Below, piece after piece: positions 10,242 through 22,126 of a DNA stretch of 64,000 nucleotides; within the stretch, counting starts at the first letter, position 1; the number at the start of each line of letters is the position of its first letter. Below the pieces are notes generated by a model. That model searched no databases. It was given only the letters and a program-made list of their open reading frames with translations, and was not told the DNA's origin. The position numbers were made by a program, and so were the translations under genes. The DNA lies in assembly GCF_014648515.1 (NCBI RefSeq), contig NZ_BMRG01000003.1, positions 393,779 to 457,778 of the forward strand, read 5' to 3'. Source of the stretch: Saccharothrix coeruleofusca. Its GTDB lineage: Bacteria; Actinomycetota; Actinomycetes; Mycobacteriales; Pseudonocardiaceae.

Positions 10242-10994
10242 ATGGCTGAGACGGTGTCGCCGAAGGTGCAGTTGATCGCGAAGACGGAGTTCTTCCCGCC
10301 TGCGGACGTGCCGTGGTCCACCGACGCCGACGGCGGCGAGGCGCTCGCCGAGTTCGCGGGCCGCGCGTGCTACCAGTCGTGGACCAAGCCCAACCCGGCG
10401 ACCGCGACCAACGCGGGCTACCTCCGCCACATCATCGAGGTCGGCCACCTGTCGGTGCTGGAGCACGGCTCGGTCAGCTTCTACCTGACCGGCATCTCCC
10501 GCTCGCTGACCCACGAGCTGATCCGCCACCGGCACTTCTCGTACTCGCAGCTGTCCCAGCGGTACGTGCCCGAGCGCGACGCCGCCATGGTCGAGCCGGA
10601 CGTCATCGCCGCCGACCCCGAGCTGCACGCCAAGTTCGTGGCCGCCGCCGAGGCCAGCGTGAACGCCTACAACGAGCTGCTCAAGGGCCTGGAGGAGAAG
10701 TTCTCCGACGTGCCGAGCGCCACGCTGCGCCGCAAGCAGGCCCGCCAGGCCGCCCGCGCCGTGCTGCCCAACGCCACCGAGACCCGCATCGTGGTCACCG
10801 GCAACTACCGCGCCTGGCGGCACTTCATCGCCATGCGCGCCACCGAGCACGCCGACGTGGAGATCCGCGCATTGGCCGTGGAGTGCCTGCGTCAGCTGCA
10901 GAAGGCCGCGCCCAACGCGTTCGCCGACTTCGCCATCTCCGCGCTGCCCGACGGCACCGAGGTGGCCTCCAGCCCGCTGGTCAGCGAGGGCTAG
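10242..10994 (+). CDS. thyX: FAD-dependent thymidylate synthase
   Basis: Flavin-dependent thymidylate synthase converting dUMP to dTMP with methylenetetrahydrofolate and NADPH. The ThyX signature RHR..S....SQR ([13 protein letters not shown]) is at residues 95-107. Length 250 aa is normal. The upstream TAGGGT-N6-ATG arrangement suggests a leaderless mRNA. It is followed 2 bases later by an ACT-domain gene. In mycobacteria thyX lies next to dapA; here three genes intervene. Confidence 0.97.
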   Translation: MAETVSPKVQLIAKTEFFPPADVPWSTDADGGEALAEFAGRACYQSWTKPNPATATNAGYLRHIIEVGHLSVLEHGSVSFYLTGISRSLTHELIRHRHFSYSQLSQRYVPERDAAMVEPDVIAADPELHAKFVAAAEASVNAYNELLKGLEEKFSDVPSATLRRKQARQAARAVLPNATETRIVVTGNYRAWRHFIAMRATEHADVEIRALAVECLRQLQKAAPNAFADFAISALPDGTEVASSPLVSEG

Positions 10995-10996
10995 CC

Positions 10997-11386
10997 GTGA
11001 AGCGGCTCGTGGTCGACGTCCAGCCGGGCGAGTACACCGTCGCGCGGCTGCCCGCCGACGCGCCGGTGCCGCCCGGTCTGCTGGACGCCGAGGGGCTGGT
11101 GTCGGTCACCCGCACGCCGGACGAGCTGTCGGTGGTGTGCCCCAGCGAGCACGCGCCCGCCGACGCCCGGACGCAGGACGGGTGGCGGCTGCTGACCGTG
11201 CGCGGACCGCTGGAGTTCACCCTCACCGGCATCATGGCCGCGCTGTCCGGGGAGCTCGCCGCGGCCGGGGTGAGCCTGTTCGCGCTGTCCACTTACGACA
11301 CCGACCACCTGCTGGTCAAAGCCGTCGACCTGGCCCGCGCGGTGCAGGCGCTGCGGCAGTCGGGGCACGAAGTCACGAAACCGTGA
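10997..11386 (+). CDS. ACT-domain protein
   Basis: A 129-aa protein with the CASTOR-like ACT fold common in actinomycetes. The N-terminal half includes VVDVQPGEYTVARLP; the second half holds WRLLTVRGPLEFTLTGIMAALSGELAAAGVSLFALSTYDTDHLLV, the amino-acid-binding ACT half. Such stand-alone proteins are thought to sense small molecules, often amino acids; no ligand is known here. GTG start 3 bases after the thyX stop, with GAGGG upstream, so probably co-transcribed with thyX. Confidence 0.85.
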   Translation: MKRLVVDVQPGEYTVARLPADAPVPPGLLDAEGLVSVTRTPDELSVVCPSEHAPADARTQDGWRLLTVRGPLEFTLTGIMAALSGELAAAGVSLFALSTYDTDHLLVKAVDLARAVQALRQSGHEVTKP

Positions 11387-11420
11387 AACCGGGACGGGCG
11401 TCGAGCGGTCTGAAGTAGCG

Positions 11421-11454
11421 TTCGACGCCCACTGGGGTTCGACGCCCGCTGGGG
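11421..11454 (+). repeat. 17-bp direct tandem repeat in kinase leader
   Basis: TTCGACGCCCACTGGGG (11421-11437) is repeated at 11438-11454 with one change. It ends a few bases before the GAGGAG ribosome site of the kinase gene. Confidence 0.85.
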
Positions 11455-11470
11455 TTTGAGGAGTGCCACG

Positions 11471-12904
11471 GTGACTGGACAGCAGGGCTTGGCCGCGCAG
11501 CCGCGCGTCATCGCGGGCAGGTACACCCTGCTCGTCGAGCTGGGGCGCGGCGGCATGGGCGTGGTGTGGCGGGCGCAGGACACCGTGATCGGCCGCCAGG
11601 TGGCGATCAAGGAGCTGCACCTGCCCGAGGGCATCGCGCCGCAGGAGCGCCGGGTCCTGGAGGAGCGGGTGCTGCGCGAGGCGCGCACCGCGGGCAGGCT
11701 CAACGACCCGGCCGTGGTCACCGTGTTCGACGTGGTCGCCGAGAACGGCATGACCTACATCGTGATGGAGCTGGTCGAGGCGGCCACGCTGTCCACGCTC
11801 ATCGAGCGGCACGGCCCCCTGCCGCCGGACCGGGTCGCCTCCATCGCGCTGCAGGCGCTGTCCGCGTTGGACTGCGCGCACCAGGCGGGTGTCGTGCACC
11901 GCGACGTCAAGCCTGGCAACCTCATGGTCACCCCCGGCGGCCGGGTGAAGCTGACCGACTTCGGCATCGCCCAAGCGGTCGACGACCCGCGGCTGACCAC
12001 CAGCGGCAGCATCATCGGCTCACCCGCCTACATGGCGCCCGAGCGCCTCCACGGTCACGAGGCGTCGCCCGCCTCCGACCTGTGGGCGCTGGGCGCGACG
12101 CTGTGCTACGCCGTGGAGGGCGCCAACCCCTACGAGCGCTCGACCACCGCCGCCACGCTGAACGCGATCATGACCGAGGTGCCCCGGCTGAGCCGGGCGC
12201 ACGGCACGCTCGCCGCGGTGATCACGGGCCTGCTGATGCCCGATCCGGCGGCCCGGCTGACCGGCCCCCAGGCGCGGGCGATGCTGGAGCGGGCCGCCGC
12301 CCAGCCCACCCCGCCGCACGGCTTCGGCCCGTCGCAGGTCACCGTCAGCCACACCCAGCCGACGGCCGCCGCGAAGAAGCCGCCCGCCCGCAAGCTGGCC
12401 GTCGCGGGCGCGGTGGTGGCCGCGCTGGCGCTGTTCACGGCGGGCGTGTTCACGGGCCGCTGGCTGTTCACCGACACCCCGCCCGTCGCACTGGCCGAGA
12501 CGGTCACCTTCGGCGCGGGCGGCGCGATGCGCGAGTTCAAGCTGGACCAGGGGCAGTGCGGGGACAACTTCCTCGGGCAGAACGTGCAGGTCGGCTACAC
12601 CGACTGCGCCGACGAGCACGCCGTGGAGGTCTTCGCCGAGGGCTCGCCGTTCGGCTCGGTCGACAAGATCCCCTACCCCGGCGACGAGTGGCTGCGCGCC
12701 TACGCGCTGGACTTCTGCACCCTGCACTTCAAGTCCGAGCGCGTGCCGCTGGCGAGCAAGGACAGCCAACTGCTCTACGCCGCCGTCGTGCCCACCGCGG
12801 GGGAGTGGAAGGTGGAGGCCGACGGCAAGGGGGCGCGCGGCATCGCCTGCGTACTGTGGAACAAGGACCGCAGCCAGCTCACCGAGCGGGTGATCGCGAA
12901 GTAG
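11471..12904 (+). CDS. Membrane-anchored serine/threonine protein kinase (PknB type)
   Basis: A 477-aa Hanks-type kinase. It has the Gly loop GRGGMG at residues 25-30, catalytic Lys47 in AIKEL, HRDVKPGN at 143-150, DFG at 163-165, and GSPAYMAPE. A Pro-rich linker leads to one membrane helix at about 308-330 and an extracellular domain of about 140 residues with at least five cysteines (QCGDN, TDCAD, DFCTLH, IACVLW), probably disulfide-linked. There are no PASTA repeats, so its signal differs from PknB. GTG 11471 was preferred over TTG 11456 because GAGGAG lies 7 bases upstream. Confidence 0.93.
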   Translation: MTGQQGLAAQPRVIAGRYTLLVELGRGGMGVVWRAQDTVIGRQVAIKELHLPEGIAPQERRVLEERVLREARTAGRLNDPAVVTVFDVVAENGMTYIVMELVEAATLSTLIERHGPLPPDRVASIALQALSALDCAHQAGVVHRDVKPGNLMVTPGGRVKLTDFGIAQAVDDPRLTTSGSIIGSPAYMAPERLHGHEASPASDLWALGATLCYAVEGANPYERSTTAATLNAIMTEVPRLSRAHGTLAAVITGLLMPDPAARLTGPQARAMLERAAAQPTPPHGFGPSQVTVSHTQPTAAAKKPPARKLAVAGAVVAALALFTAGVFTGRWLFTDTPPVALAETVTFGAGGAMREFKLDQGQCGDNFLGQNVQVGYTDCADEHAVEVFAEGSPFGSVDKIPYPGDEWLRAYALDFCTLHFKSERVPLASKDSQLLYAAVVPTAGEWKVEADGKGARGIACVLWNKDRSQLTERVIAK

Positions 12905-12918
12905 TCGTGACCACCCAG

Positions 12919-12924
12919 TAACGT
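12919..12924 (+). promoter_or_regulatory. -10 box of the TIGR03085 gene (leaderless)
   Basis: TAACGT lies 6 bases before ATG 12931. Confidence 0.5.
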
Positions 12925-12930
12925 GGCCAC

Positions 12931-13551
12931 ATGGGTGTCGCGCGCGACGAACGCAGGCTGCTGGTCGAACTGCTCGCCGAGGTCGGCCCGGACGCGCCGA
13001 CGCTGTGCGACCCGTGGCGCACCAGGGACCTGGCCGCGCACCTGGTCCTGCGCGAGCGCAGGCTCGACGCCGCGCCCGGCATCATGCTCAAACCCCTCGC
13101 GGGCCACACCCGGCGCGTCCAGGACGCCTACGCGGCCAAGCCGTGGGCCGAGCTGGTCGACCTGGTCCGCCAGGGCCCACCCCGGTGGTCGCCGTTCGGG
13201 CCGCTGGACGAGCCTGCCAACGCGATGGAGTACTTCGTCCACCACGAGGACGTGCGGCGCGCGGTCGACGGCTGGAGCCCCCGCTCGCCCGAGCCCGCGC
13301 GCGACGCGGTGCTGTGGCGCCACGTGGGCCGCGTCGCCAGGAGGACCTACCGCCGCAGCCCGGTGGGCGTGATCCTGCGCCGCCCCGACGGCGACGCGGT
13401 GACCGCCAAGTCCGGGCCCAACCCCGTGGTGCTGAACGGGCAGGTCGCGGAACTGCTGCTGGTCGCGTCCGGCCGCGACCGCGTCCAGGTGGACTTCGAC
13501 GGCGACCCGGACGCCGTGCGCGCTGTCAAGACCCTCGACCGGAGTATGTAG
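12931..13551 (+). CDS. TIGR03085-type metal-binding protein (DinB/MDMPI-like)
   Basis: A 206-aa protein of the actinobacterial TIGR03085 family, related to the DinB/mycothiol-dependent maleylpyruvate isomerase four-helix fold. The N-terminal region has WRTRDLAAHLVLRERR, with the first metal-type His. EYFVHHEDVRR near residue 107 supplies the second His cluster. The C-terminal region is a sterol-carrier-like beta domain. Substrate unknown; a thiol (mycothiol) link is inferred only from the fold. The ATG start has TAACGT 6 bases upstream. Confidence 0.87.
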   Translation: MGVARDERRLLVELLAEVGPDAPTLCDPWRTRDLAAHLVLRERRLDAAPGIMLKPLAGHTRRVQDAYAAKPWAELVDLVRQGPPRWSPFGPLDEPANAMEYFVHHEDVRRAVDGWSPRSPEPARDAVLWRHVGRVARRTYRRSPVGVILRRPDGDAVTAKSGPNPVVLNGQVAELLLVASGRDRVQVDFDGDPDAVRAVKTLDRSM

Positions 13552-13576
13552 TCGCTGCTCGCTGAGGGTGACGCGG

Positions 13577-16173
<2,597 letters not shown>

Positions 16174-16175
16174 GA

Positions 16176-16198
16176 CTGACCCGGCTCCGCCGGGTCAG
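16176..16198 (+). terminator. Terminator hairpin after rnj
   Basis: CTGACCCGG (16176-16184) pairs perfectly with 16190-16198 around a 5-base loop. The remaining bases to 16376 hold nothing else I can support. Confidence 0.7.
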
Positions 16199-16376
16199 GC
16201 TCGGCCGCCCGGAAGTCGGCCTGCCGACGCGGCCTCGCGTGGGGGTCACCTTGTCGGTGTGACTTCGGCGGCTGGGGTGGTGGGGGCGCGGTTGCTCGCC
16301 GGTCGGACGAGCGCGCCGGAGAGCCCGAACGCGGCCGACGACAGCAGCGCAGGCGCGGTGCCCCTGGCGGCACGGG

Positions 16377-17180
16377 TCACGACACCGTCCGGTCGCCCGC
16401 CGGTCGCCAGGGGCTGCTGCCGGTGGTGGGGCGGGTCGGGTCGTGGAACTTGGGCAGGTCCGGCTCGTCGGCGCGCAGCGGGACCAGACCAGCGGTGATC
16501 GCCCGCATGATCCGCTCGTGCGCCCGCCGCGCGTCGCCCGCACGTCCGTCGCGCAGGTCCGACAGGTCCACCGGCGTTCCGAAGTGCACCTTGAACGTCG
16601 GTCGCTTGCGCAGTCCGCGCAGGTAGGAGGTCAGGTAGGGCTTGAAGTCCGCCCACCCGCGCACGTGCGTGTTGCCCCAGCAGACCGCCTCGTGCGCGCC
16701 CCACTGGCTGACCGGGACCACCGGCACGCCGCCGCTGAGCGCCAGCCGAGCCGCGCCGGTCTTGCCCCGCTCCGGCCACAGGCCGGGGTCGAGGCTGATC
16801 CGGCCCTCGGGGTAGAGGGCGATCGGGTCGCCGCCGCGGCCGAGCACCTCCACCGCGCGGTGGTAGGCCGTGCCCACGTCGGCCGCGGCCCGGTCGACCC
16901 GCAGGTGCCCGCACGCCTTGAGGACCGGTCCGATGACCGGTGTGTCGAGCAGCCCGCCCGCGAGCAGGAACCGGGGGGCGACGCCGATCCGGTGGCAGGC
17001 GGCGATCAGCACGAACGGGTCGAGGTTGCCGATGTGGTTGGACACCAGCAGCAGGGGGCGGCCCCGCAGGTCCTCCGGGATGTCACCGGTGACCTCAAGG
17101 CGCCCGCTCAACCCGACGAGGGCCCGGTCGACGGCGGTCAGCGCGCGCCACAGCGGCGGGGTGGACGCAGGATTCGGCAC
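16377..17180 (-). CDS. PlsC-type lysophospholipid acyltransferase
   Basis: A 267-aa member of the 1-acyl-glycerol-3-phosphate acyltransferase family. The catalytic NHxxxxD motif is visible as [10 protein letters not shown] and the substrate-binding motif as ALYPEGRIS. It probably acylates lysophosphatidic acid or a related glycolipid at the inner membrane. The GTG at 17180 (VPNPASTPP) was chosen because longer frames run into the divergent ftsK promoter and lack family similarity. It converges on rnj. Confidence 0.9.
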   Translation of the reverse strand: MPNPASTPPLWRALTAVDRALVGLSGRLEVTGDIPEDLRGRPLLLVSNHIGNLDPFVLIAACHRIGVAPRFLLAGGLLDTPVIGPVLKACGHLRVDRAAADVGTAYHRAVEVLGRGGDPIALYPEGRISLDPGLWPERGKTGAARLALSGGVPVVPVSQWGAHEAVCWGNTHVRGWADFKPYLTSYLRGLRKRPTFKVHFGTPVDLSDLRDGRAGDARRAHERIMRAITAGLVPLRADEPDLPKFHDPTRPTTGSSPWRPAGDRTVS

Positions 17181-17297
17181 AGCGGGCAGGCTACGGCGTG
17201 TCGAGGTGTCGGCGCACCGGGTTCCGGGCAACCATGGGCGTCGAGCAGCGCACGTCACGTCCCCGGTGACTCGTGGGGCGGGTGGGACACGAGGGAC

Positions 17298-17303
17298 TAC
17301 CGT
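17298..17303 (+). promoter_or_regulatory. -10 box of ftsK (leaderless)
   Basis: TACCGT lies 7 bases before ATG 17311. Confidence 0.45.
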
Positions 17304-17310
17304 TAGAGCC

Positions 17311-19821
17311 ATGGCCGGCCGGACTGGGACTTCGCGCAAGGGCACGACCCGCAGCAGGACCGGGTCGAAGCCGCGGGCGGGCGCGTCCAGGGCGCGATCC
17401 GCGGCCAAGCGACCCGCGGCGAAGCGACCGGCGGCCAGGAGACCCGCCACGCGCCGGTCCTCCGGGCTCGGCCTCGTCGGCCGGACCTGGGGTCTGCTCG
17501 GCCGCGGCGTCGGCGGGGTGGTCCGCGCGGTCGGCCGGGGCAAGGAGCTGGACCCGGCGCACCGGCGCGACGGCCTGGCGCTGGTGCTGATCGCGCTCGC
17601 GGTGATCACCGCCTCGGGCGTGTGGTGGCAGGCGGGCGGTCCGGTCGGGCAGTGGGTCGACGTGGCGGTGCGCAGCTCGGTGGGCGCCCCCGCGATGATC
17701 CTGCCGGTGGTGCTGCTGGCGATCGCGATCACGCTGATGCGCACCGACCCGACGCCGGAGGCCAGGCCCCGGCTGGTGATCGGCGGGCTGCTGGTCACCG
17801 TGGGCTTCCTGGGCATGTTCCACCTGATCGGCGGGCTGCCGTCGGACCCGGTGGCGCGGCGCGGCGCGGGCGGCGCGCTGGGCTACCTGTCCGGCGGGTT
17901 CCTGGCGCAGGGCCTGACGCCGTGGGTGGCGGGCCCGCTGCTGTTCCTGATCTTCGGCTACGGCGTGCTGGTGCTGATGCACCTGCCGGTCCGGCAGATC
18001 GCGCCCTGGCTGCGCGAGCACGTGCACCGCGGGCACGACCAGCTCGACGGCTTCGAGGAAGACATCGACCTCGACGACCTCGACGACATCGAGGAGGAGC
18101 CCAAGCCCGCCCGGCTGCGCAGGCCGTCGCGGCGCAGGCAGGCCGCCGCGCCCGAGGGGCAGCCCGAGCTGCCGCTGGACGAGGAGGTGCCCCCGCCGCC
18201 CACGCGCCCGATCAAGCAGGCCAGGGCCGCCGTGCCGCCCCCCGACCGGGCCGCCGAGACGGTCCCCGACCGGACCGCCGAGAAGCCCGCGGAGCGCACC
18301 GCCAGGGTCGAGGCGCTGGCGGTGCGCGCGGTGGAGGGCGACTACCAGCTGCCGCCGCCCACCATCCTCAAGGACGGCGACGCGCCCAAGGCCCGCAGCA
18401 AGGCCAACGACCTGATGATCGAGGCCATCACCGGCGTGCTCGACCAGTTCTCCATCGACGCGCAGGTCACCGGCTTCACCCGCGGCCCGACGGTCACCCG
18501 GTACGAGGTGGAGCTGGGCCCCGGCGTGAAGGTCGAGAAGATCACCGCGCTGACCAAGAACATCGCCTACGCGGTGGCCACCGACAACGTGCGGCTGCTC
18601 GCGCCGATCCCCGGCAAGTCCGCGGTGGGCATCGAGGTGCCCAACAGCGACCGCGAGATGGTGCGGCTGGGCGACGTGCTGCGCTCGCCGGGGACGGTGG
18701 CGGACAACCACCCGATGGTCATCGGCCTGGGCAAGGACATCGAGGGCCACTTCGTCACCGCGAACCTGACCAAGATGCCGCACCTGCTGGTCGCGGGCTC
18801 CACCGGTTCGGGCAAGTCGAGCTTCGTGAACTCGATGCTGGTCTCGCTGCTGGCGCGGGCCACGCCGGACGAGGTCCGGATGATCCTGATCGACCCGAAG
18901 ATGGTCGAGCTGACCCCGTACGAGGGCATCCCGCACCTGATCACGCCCATCATCACCCAGCCGAAGAAGGCCGCCGCGGCGCTGGCCTGGCTGGTGGAGG
19001 AGATGGAGCAGCGCTACCAGGACATGCAGGTCAACCGGGTGCGCCACATCGACGACTTCAACCGCAAGGTGCGCAGCGGCGAGATCAGCGCCCCGCCGGG
19101 CAGCGAACGGGTGTACCGGCCCTACCCCTACATCATGGCCATCGTCGACGAGCTGGCCGACCTGATGATGACCGCGCCGCGCGACGTGGAGGACGCGATC
19201 GTGCGGATCACCCAGAAAGCCCGCGCGGCGGGCATCCACCTGGTGCTGGCCACCCAGCGGCCGTCGGTGGACGTGGTGACCGGTCTGATCAAGACCAACG
19301 TGCCGTCGCGGCTGGCGTTCGCCACCTCGTCGCTGACCGACTCGCGGGTCATCCTGGACCAGCCGGGCGCGGAGAAGCTGATCGGCATGGGCGACGGGCT
19401 CTACCTGCCCATGGGCGCGGGCAAGCCGGTGCGCATCCAGGGCGCGTTCGTCGGCGACGAGGAGATCGCCGAGATCGTCGAGTTCACCAAGCGGCAGGCC
19501 CAGCCGGAGTACACCGACGGCGTCACCGCGGCCAAGGCGGGCGAGAAGAAGGAGATCGACGCCGACATCGGCGACGACCTGGAGCTGCTGCTCCAGGCCG
19601 CCGAGCTGATCGTGACCTCGCAGTTCGGCTCGACCTCGATGCTGCAGCGCAAGCTGCGGGTGGGCTTCGCCAAGGCGGGCAGGCTGATGGACCTGCTGGA
19701 GACGCGGGGCGTGGTGGGCCCGTCCGAGGGCTCCAAGGCGCGCGAGGTGCTGATCAAGCCGGACGAGCTGGACTCGGTGGTGCACCTGATCCGCGGTGGT
19801 CCGGCTCCGGAGGAGGAATAG
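17311..19821 (+). CDS. ftsK: FtsK/SpoIIIE DNA translocase
   Basis: An 836-aa septal DNA pump. The order is: a histone-H1-like tail of Lys/Arg/Ala/Pro repeats (residues about 10-50), four membrane helices (about 85-235), an acidic then Pro-rich linker, and the RecA-like motor. Walker A GSTGSGKS is at 496-503 and Walker [12 protein letters not shown] ends around 613. The C-terminal gamma winged helix that reads polarity sequences is present (about 745-810). It segregates chromosomes at the division septum. The ATG at 17311 follows a TACCGT box. Confidence 0.97.
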   Translation: MAGRTGTSRKGTTRSRTGSKPRAGASRARSAAKRPAAKRPAARRPATRRSSGLGLVGRTWGLLGRGVGGVVRAVGRGKELDPAHRRDGLALVLIALAVITASGVWWQAGGPVGQWVDVAVRSSVGAPAMILPVVLLAIAITLMRTDPTPEARPRLVIGGLLVTVGFLGMFHLIGGLPSDPVARRGAGGALGYLSGGFLAQGLTPWVAGPLLFLIFGYGVLVLMHLPVRQIAPWLREHVHRGHDQLDGFEEDIDLDDLDDIEEEPKPARLRRPSRRRQAAAPEGQPELPLDEEVPPPPTRPIKQARAAVPPPDRAAETVPDRTAEKPAERTARVEALAVRAVEGDYQLPPPTILKDGDAPKARSKANDLMIEAITGVLDQFSIDAQVTGFTRGPTVTRYEVELGPGVKVEKITALTKNIAYAVATDNVRLLAPIPGKSAVGIEVPNSDREMVRLGDVLRSPGTVADNHPMVIGLGKDIEGHFVTANLTKMPHLLVAGSTGSGKSSFVNSMLVSLLARATPDEVRMILIDPKMVELTPYEGIPHLITPIITQPKKAAAALAWLVEEMEQRYQDMQVNRVRHIDDFNRKVRSGEISAPPGSERVYRPYPYIMAIVDELADLMMTAPRDVEDAIVRITQKARAAGIHLVLATQRPSVDVVTGLIKTNVPSRLAFATSSLTDSRVILDQPGAEKLIGMGDGLYLPMGAGKPVRIQGAFVGDEEIAEIVEFTKRQAQPEYTDGVTAAKAGEKKEIDADIGDDLELLLQAAELIVTSQFGSTSMLQRKLRVGFAKAGRLMDLLETRGVVGPSEGSKAREVLIKPDELDSVVHLIRGGPAPEEE

Positions 19822-19871
19822 GAACAGCCCGGAGCCGATCCGCCGCGTCCCGCCCCGACCGCGGGCGCCGG

Positions 19872-20294
19872 TCAGCTCGCGCCGAACTCGCGCACGGCCT
19901 CGTAGTAGAGGTCCGCGACGCGCTGGCACGCCCAGTTGCCGCCGCACTGGTGGTACATGTCGGCCTTGAACTTGTCGTCGATCGTGAGCCGGGTGGTCTC
20001 GTTGAACCGGCTCTGCCGCTTGTAGTTGCGGTAGCCGAAGTCGTGGCGGTGGCAGGCGGGCAGGAACTGGAAGCCGAACGGGTTGTCCGGCGACCACGAG
20101 CAGCCGTCCGAGGACCAGTCGAGCTGGTCGGCGTTGGGCTGGCTCGCGCGGATGGAGCTGAACTGGGCCAGGGTCTTGGTGAACAGGTAGTCGTCGGTGA
20201 CGGCGGGCGCGTCGATGGCGTGGGCGGTGCCCGCGCCGAGCAGCAGGCCCGCCGAGGCGGCGACGACGGATAAGGCGGTGCGCAAGGACCTCAC
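19872..20294 (-). CDS. Secreted prokaryotic phospholipase A2
   Basis: A 140-aa protein with a signal peptide of about 26 residues (VRSLRTALSVV, hydrophobic core, cleavage after AHA), then a small domain matching Streptomyces violaceoruber-type phospholipase A2. The catalytic His-Asp pair is in PACHRHDFGYRNY, and a cysteine pair (GCSW...CHRHD) plus a second (QCGGNWACQ) would form disulfides. It hydrolyses the sn-2 ester of phospholipids outside the cell. The GTG at 20294 has GAGGGGG upstream. Confidence 0.92.
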   Translation of the reverse strand: MRSLRTALSVVAASAGLLLGAGTAHAIDAPAVTDDYLFTKTLAQFSSIRASQPNADQLDWSSDGCSWSPDNPFGFQFLPACHRHDFGYRNYKRQSRFNETTRLTIDDKFKADMYHQCGGNWACQRVADLYYEAVREFGAS

Positions 20295-20354
20295 GGTGCT
20301 CCCCCTCGTGGTTGGTGTGGGAGCTTCATACCGGGTGGTGGCGAAGGGCGGACA

Positions 20355-20368
20355 GGTCCGATCGGACC
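20355..20368. promoter_or_regulatory. Perfect 14-bp palindrome upstream of the phospholipase gene
   Basis: GGTCCGATCGGACC, about 60 bases before the phospholipase start. Its position suits an operator; the binding protein is unknown. Confidence 0.4.
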
Positions 20369-20421
20369 CATGCGGTGGCCATCGCCCCTGACCTCGCGGG
20401 GCGGCAAGCGTTTGCCGCGCA

Positions 20422-20470
20422 CCGCCCGGCGGACCTCGGGTCCCGTGCGGGACCGGTGTCCGCCGGGCGG
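20422..20470. terminator. Long two-part hairpin
   Basis: Outer 13-bp perfect stem (20422-20434 with 20458-20470) enclosing an inner 6-bp hairpin (GGTCCC/GGGACC, 20439-20454). It lies between two minus-strand genes. Confidence 0.6.
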
Positions 20471-20489
20471 CGGGCACCCGGCTAGCGGG

Positions 20490-20540
20490 CGGTCGAGCGG
20501 GCGAGCCGAACCCCTCTCACCGGCTCGAACCGCTCGACCG
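20490..20540 (-). terminator. Probable terminator of the MerR gene
   Basis: Stem of 11 plus 7 bp with a small internal bulge (20490-20508 with 20521-20540), 26 bases after the MerR stop. Confidence 0.6.
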
Positions 20541-20566
20541 GCGCCGGGCACGTGGGTGCGGCGCGG

Positions 20567-21430
20567 TCACCGGATGGACTCCTCCGGCTCGTCGGCCCGG
20601 TCGAGGAAGCGCTGGATCGCCGGTTCGTCCGGGACCTCGGCGTCCTCCGGGGCGCTGATGAGACGTTCGGCGATGGGCAGGGGTTCCGCCACCCACGCCG
20701 GGTGGAACTCCCCGCCGGGCAGCAGCCCGTGCTTGCGGGCGAACTCCTCGGCGGCCTCGCGGATCGACTCGCGCAGGGTGCCGACGACCACGGTCTCGGC
20801 GGTGTAGGTCAGCTCGACCAGCAGCGCGCGCATCCGGTCGAGCTGGTCGTCCTGGTCGGTCTTGTCCGCCAGCTGCGGCCACAGCCTGCGCTCGAACAGG
20901 GTCACGAAGTCCGCCGCGATCGCGTCGGTCGACCGGCGCAGCAGCGCGAAGTGGTCCAGCGCGTCGTCGCAGGGCACGCCCATGCCGGACAGCCGGTGGC
21001 CGCACTCCAGCGCCCAGCGCCGCGCGTACGGCCTGCCGCGCCGCCACCGCAGCAGGCCCACCTGCACGGCCCGGCGCAGCACGCTGGGGCGCATGTGACC
21101 GACGGGGACCAGCTTGGTGATGTCGCGCAGGCCGACCCGCACCCAGTCGTCGGGGCCCTCGTTGTCGCCGACGCCGAGCACGGCCGCGACCGTGGCGCCC
21201 CGCTCCCGCGCGGCGACCAGCTCGGCGATCGCGGGCAGCGAGAAACCACGCGCCTGCAGCCGCTGCACGAGGGTCAGCCGCTCGATGTGCGAGGCGTCGT
21301 AGTAGGCGACCCGGCCCTGCCTGCGCGGCGCGTGCAGCACGCCTTTGGTCTGGTACATGCGGATCGTGCTGCCGGGCAGGCCCACCCGCACCGCCAGCTC
21401 GTCCACCGTCAGCTGCTCCACGCCGCCCAT
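20567..21430 (-). CDS. MerR family transcriptional regulator
   Basis: A 287-aa regulator. The N-terminal MerR winged HTH is clear (LTVDELAVRVGLPGSTIRMYQTKGVLHAP, RVAYYDASHIERLTLVQRLQARGFSL). The large helical C-terminal region of about 180 residues is not a metal-binding MerR tail, since it lacks paired cysteines, so a small-molecule or unknown signal is likely. The upstream DNA has a CAGT-N4-ACTG symmetric site at 21452-21463 and an A/T-rich stretch. It lies downstream of argA on the same strand. Confidence 0.9.
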   Translation of the reverse strand: MGGVEQLTVDELAVRVGLPGSTIRMYQTKGVLHAPRRQGRVAYYDASHIERLTLVQRLQARGFSLPAIAELVAARERGATVAAVLGVGDNEGPDDWVRVGLRDITKLVPVGHMRPSVLRRAVQVGLLRWRRGRPYARRWALECGHRLSGMGVPCDDALDHFALLRRSTDAIAADFVTLFERRLWPQLADKTDQDDQLDRMRALLVELTYTAETVVVGTLRESIREAAEEFARKHGLLPGGEFHPAWVAEPLPIAERLISAPEDAEVPDEPAIQRFLDRADEPEESIR

Positions 21431-21484
21431 CGTGACGGGTCGGCGTTAGAGCAGTCAACACTGTTCGAGTTCTGGCTCGAATAA

Positions 21485-21985
21485 TTACAGGTGCAGCAGC
21501 ATGCGGGAGTTGCCCAGCGTGTTCGGCTTCACGTAGGACAGGTCGAGGAACTCCGCCACGCCCTCGTCGGCCGAGCGCATGATCTCCTCGTACACCTCGG
21601 GTGACACCGGCGTGCCGTCGATCTCCACGAACCCGTGCTTGCCGAAGAACTCGGTCTCGAAGGTCAGCACGAAGATCCGGGCCAGCTGCAGCTCCCGCGC
21701 CGTCTCGATCAGCTTGCGCACGATGCGGTGCCCGATCCCGCGACCGACGGCGGTGGGGGAGACCGCGACCGTGCGGATCTCCGCCAGGTCCTCCCAGAGC
21801 ACGTGCAGGGCCCCGCAGCCCAGCACCTCGCCGTCCTCCTCGGCCACCCAGAACTCCTGGACGTCCTCGAACAGGGTGACCAGCGGCTTGGCCAGCAGCA
21901 CCTTGCCCGCGTAGTGGTCGATGAGGGCCTTCATCGCCCGCACGTCACCGGTGCGAGCCCGCCGCACGTTGATCGGGTCGTTCAC
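21485..21985 (-). CDS. argA: Amino-acid N-acetyltransferase (N-acetylglutamate synthase, ArgA type)
   Basis: A 166-aa stand-alone GNAT-type enzyme like M. tuberculosis Rv2747, making N-acetylglutamate for arginine synthesis. It starts INVRRARTGDVRAMKALIDHYAGKVLL and has the acetyl-CoA loop AVGRGIGHRIVRKLI and the conserved VLTFETEFFGKHGF. It lacks the amino-acid-kinase domain of classical ArgA, as expected in actinomycetes. A GTG start with TACGTT 6 bases upstream suggests a leaderless mRNA. It is divergent from the RloAB-like island. Confidence 0.93.
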   Translation of the reverse strand: MNDPINVRRARTGDVRAMKALIDHYAGKVLLAKPLVTLFEDVQEFWVAEEDGEVLGCGALHVLWEDLAEIRTVAVSPTAVGRGIGHRIVRKLIETARELQLARIFVLTFETEFFGKHGFVEIDGTPVSPEVYEEIMRSADEGVAEFLDLSYVKPNTLGNSRMLLHL

Positions 21986-21991
21986 ACCGCA

Positions 21992-21997
21992 AACGTA
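21992..21997 (-). promoter_or_regulatory. -10 box of argA (leaderless)
   Basis: TACGTT on the minus strand, 6 bases before GTG 21985. Confidence 0.45.
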
Positions 21998-22126
21998 GTC
22001 GCTGTCCGATCCAGCCCGCTGATGGGCACTCCATTAGGTGAAACACGCTGAGAACGAACCTCAAGTGCCTGATCGTGCGGTTTACTTGCGCGGAACCGGC
22101 TGTAGTGGCGACACGGGGGGTGTCAG

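Noticed and set aside
16199-16376. Additional small gene between rnj and the acyltransferase gene
   Set aside because: Open frames there are overlapping shadows with no start signals or recognisable protein features.
17191-20097. Very long minus-strand open frames opposite ftsK and elsewhere
   Set aside because: His/Arg/Gln-rich translations typical of antisense frames in high-GC DNA; the plus-strand protein is a clear family member.
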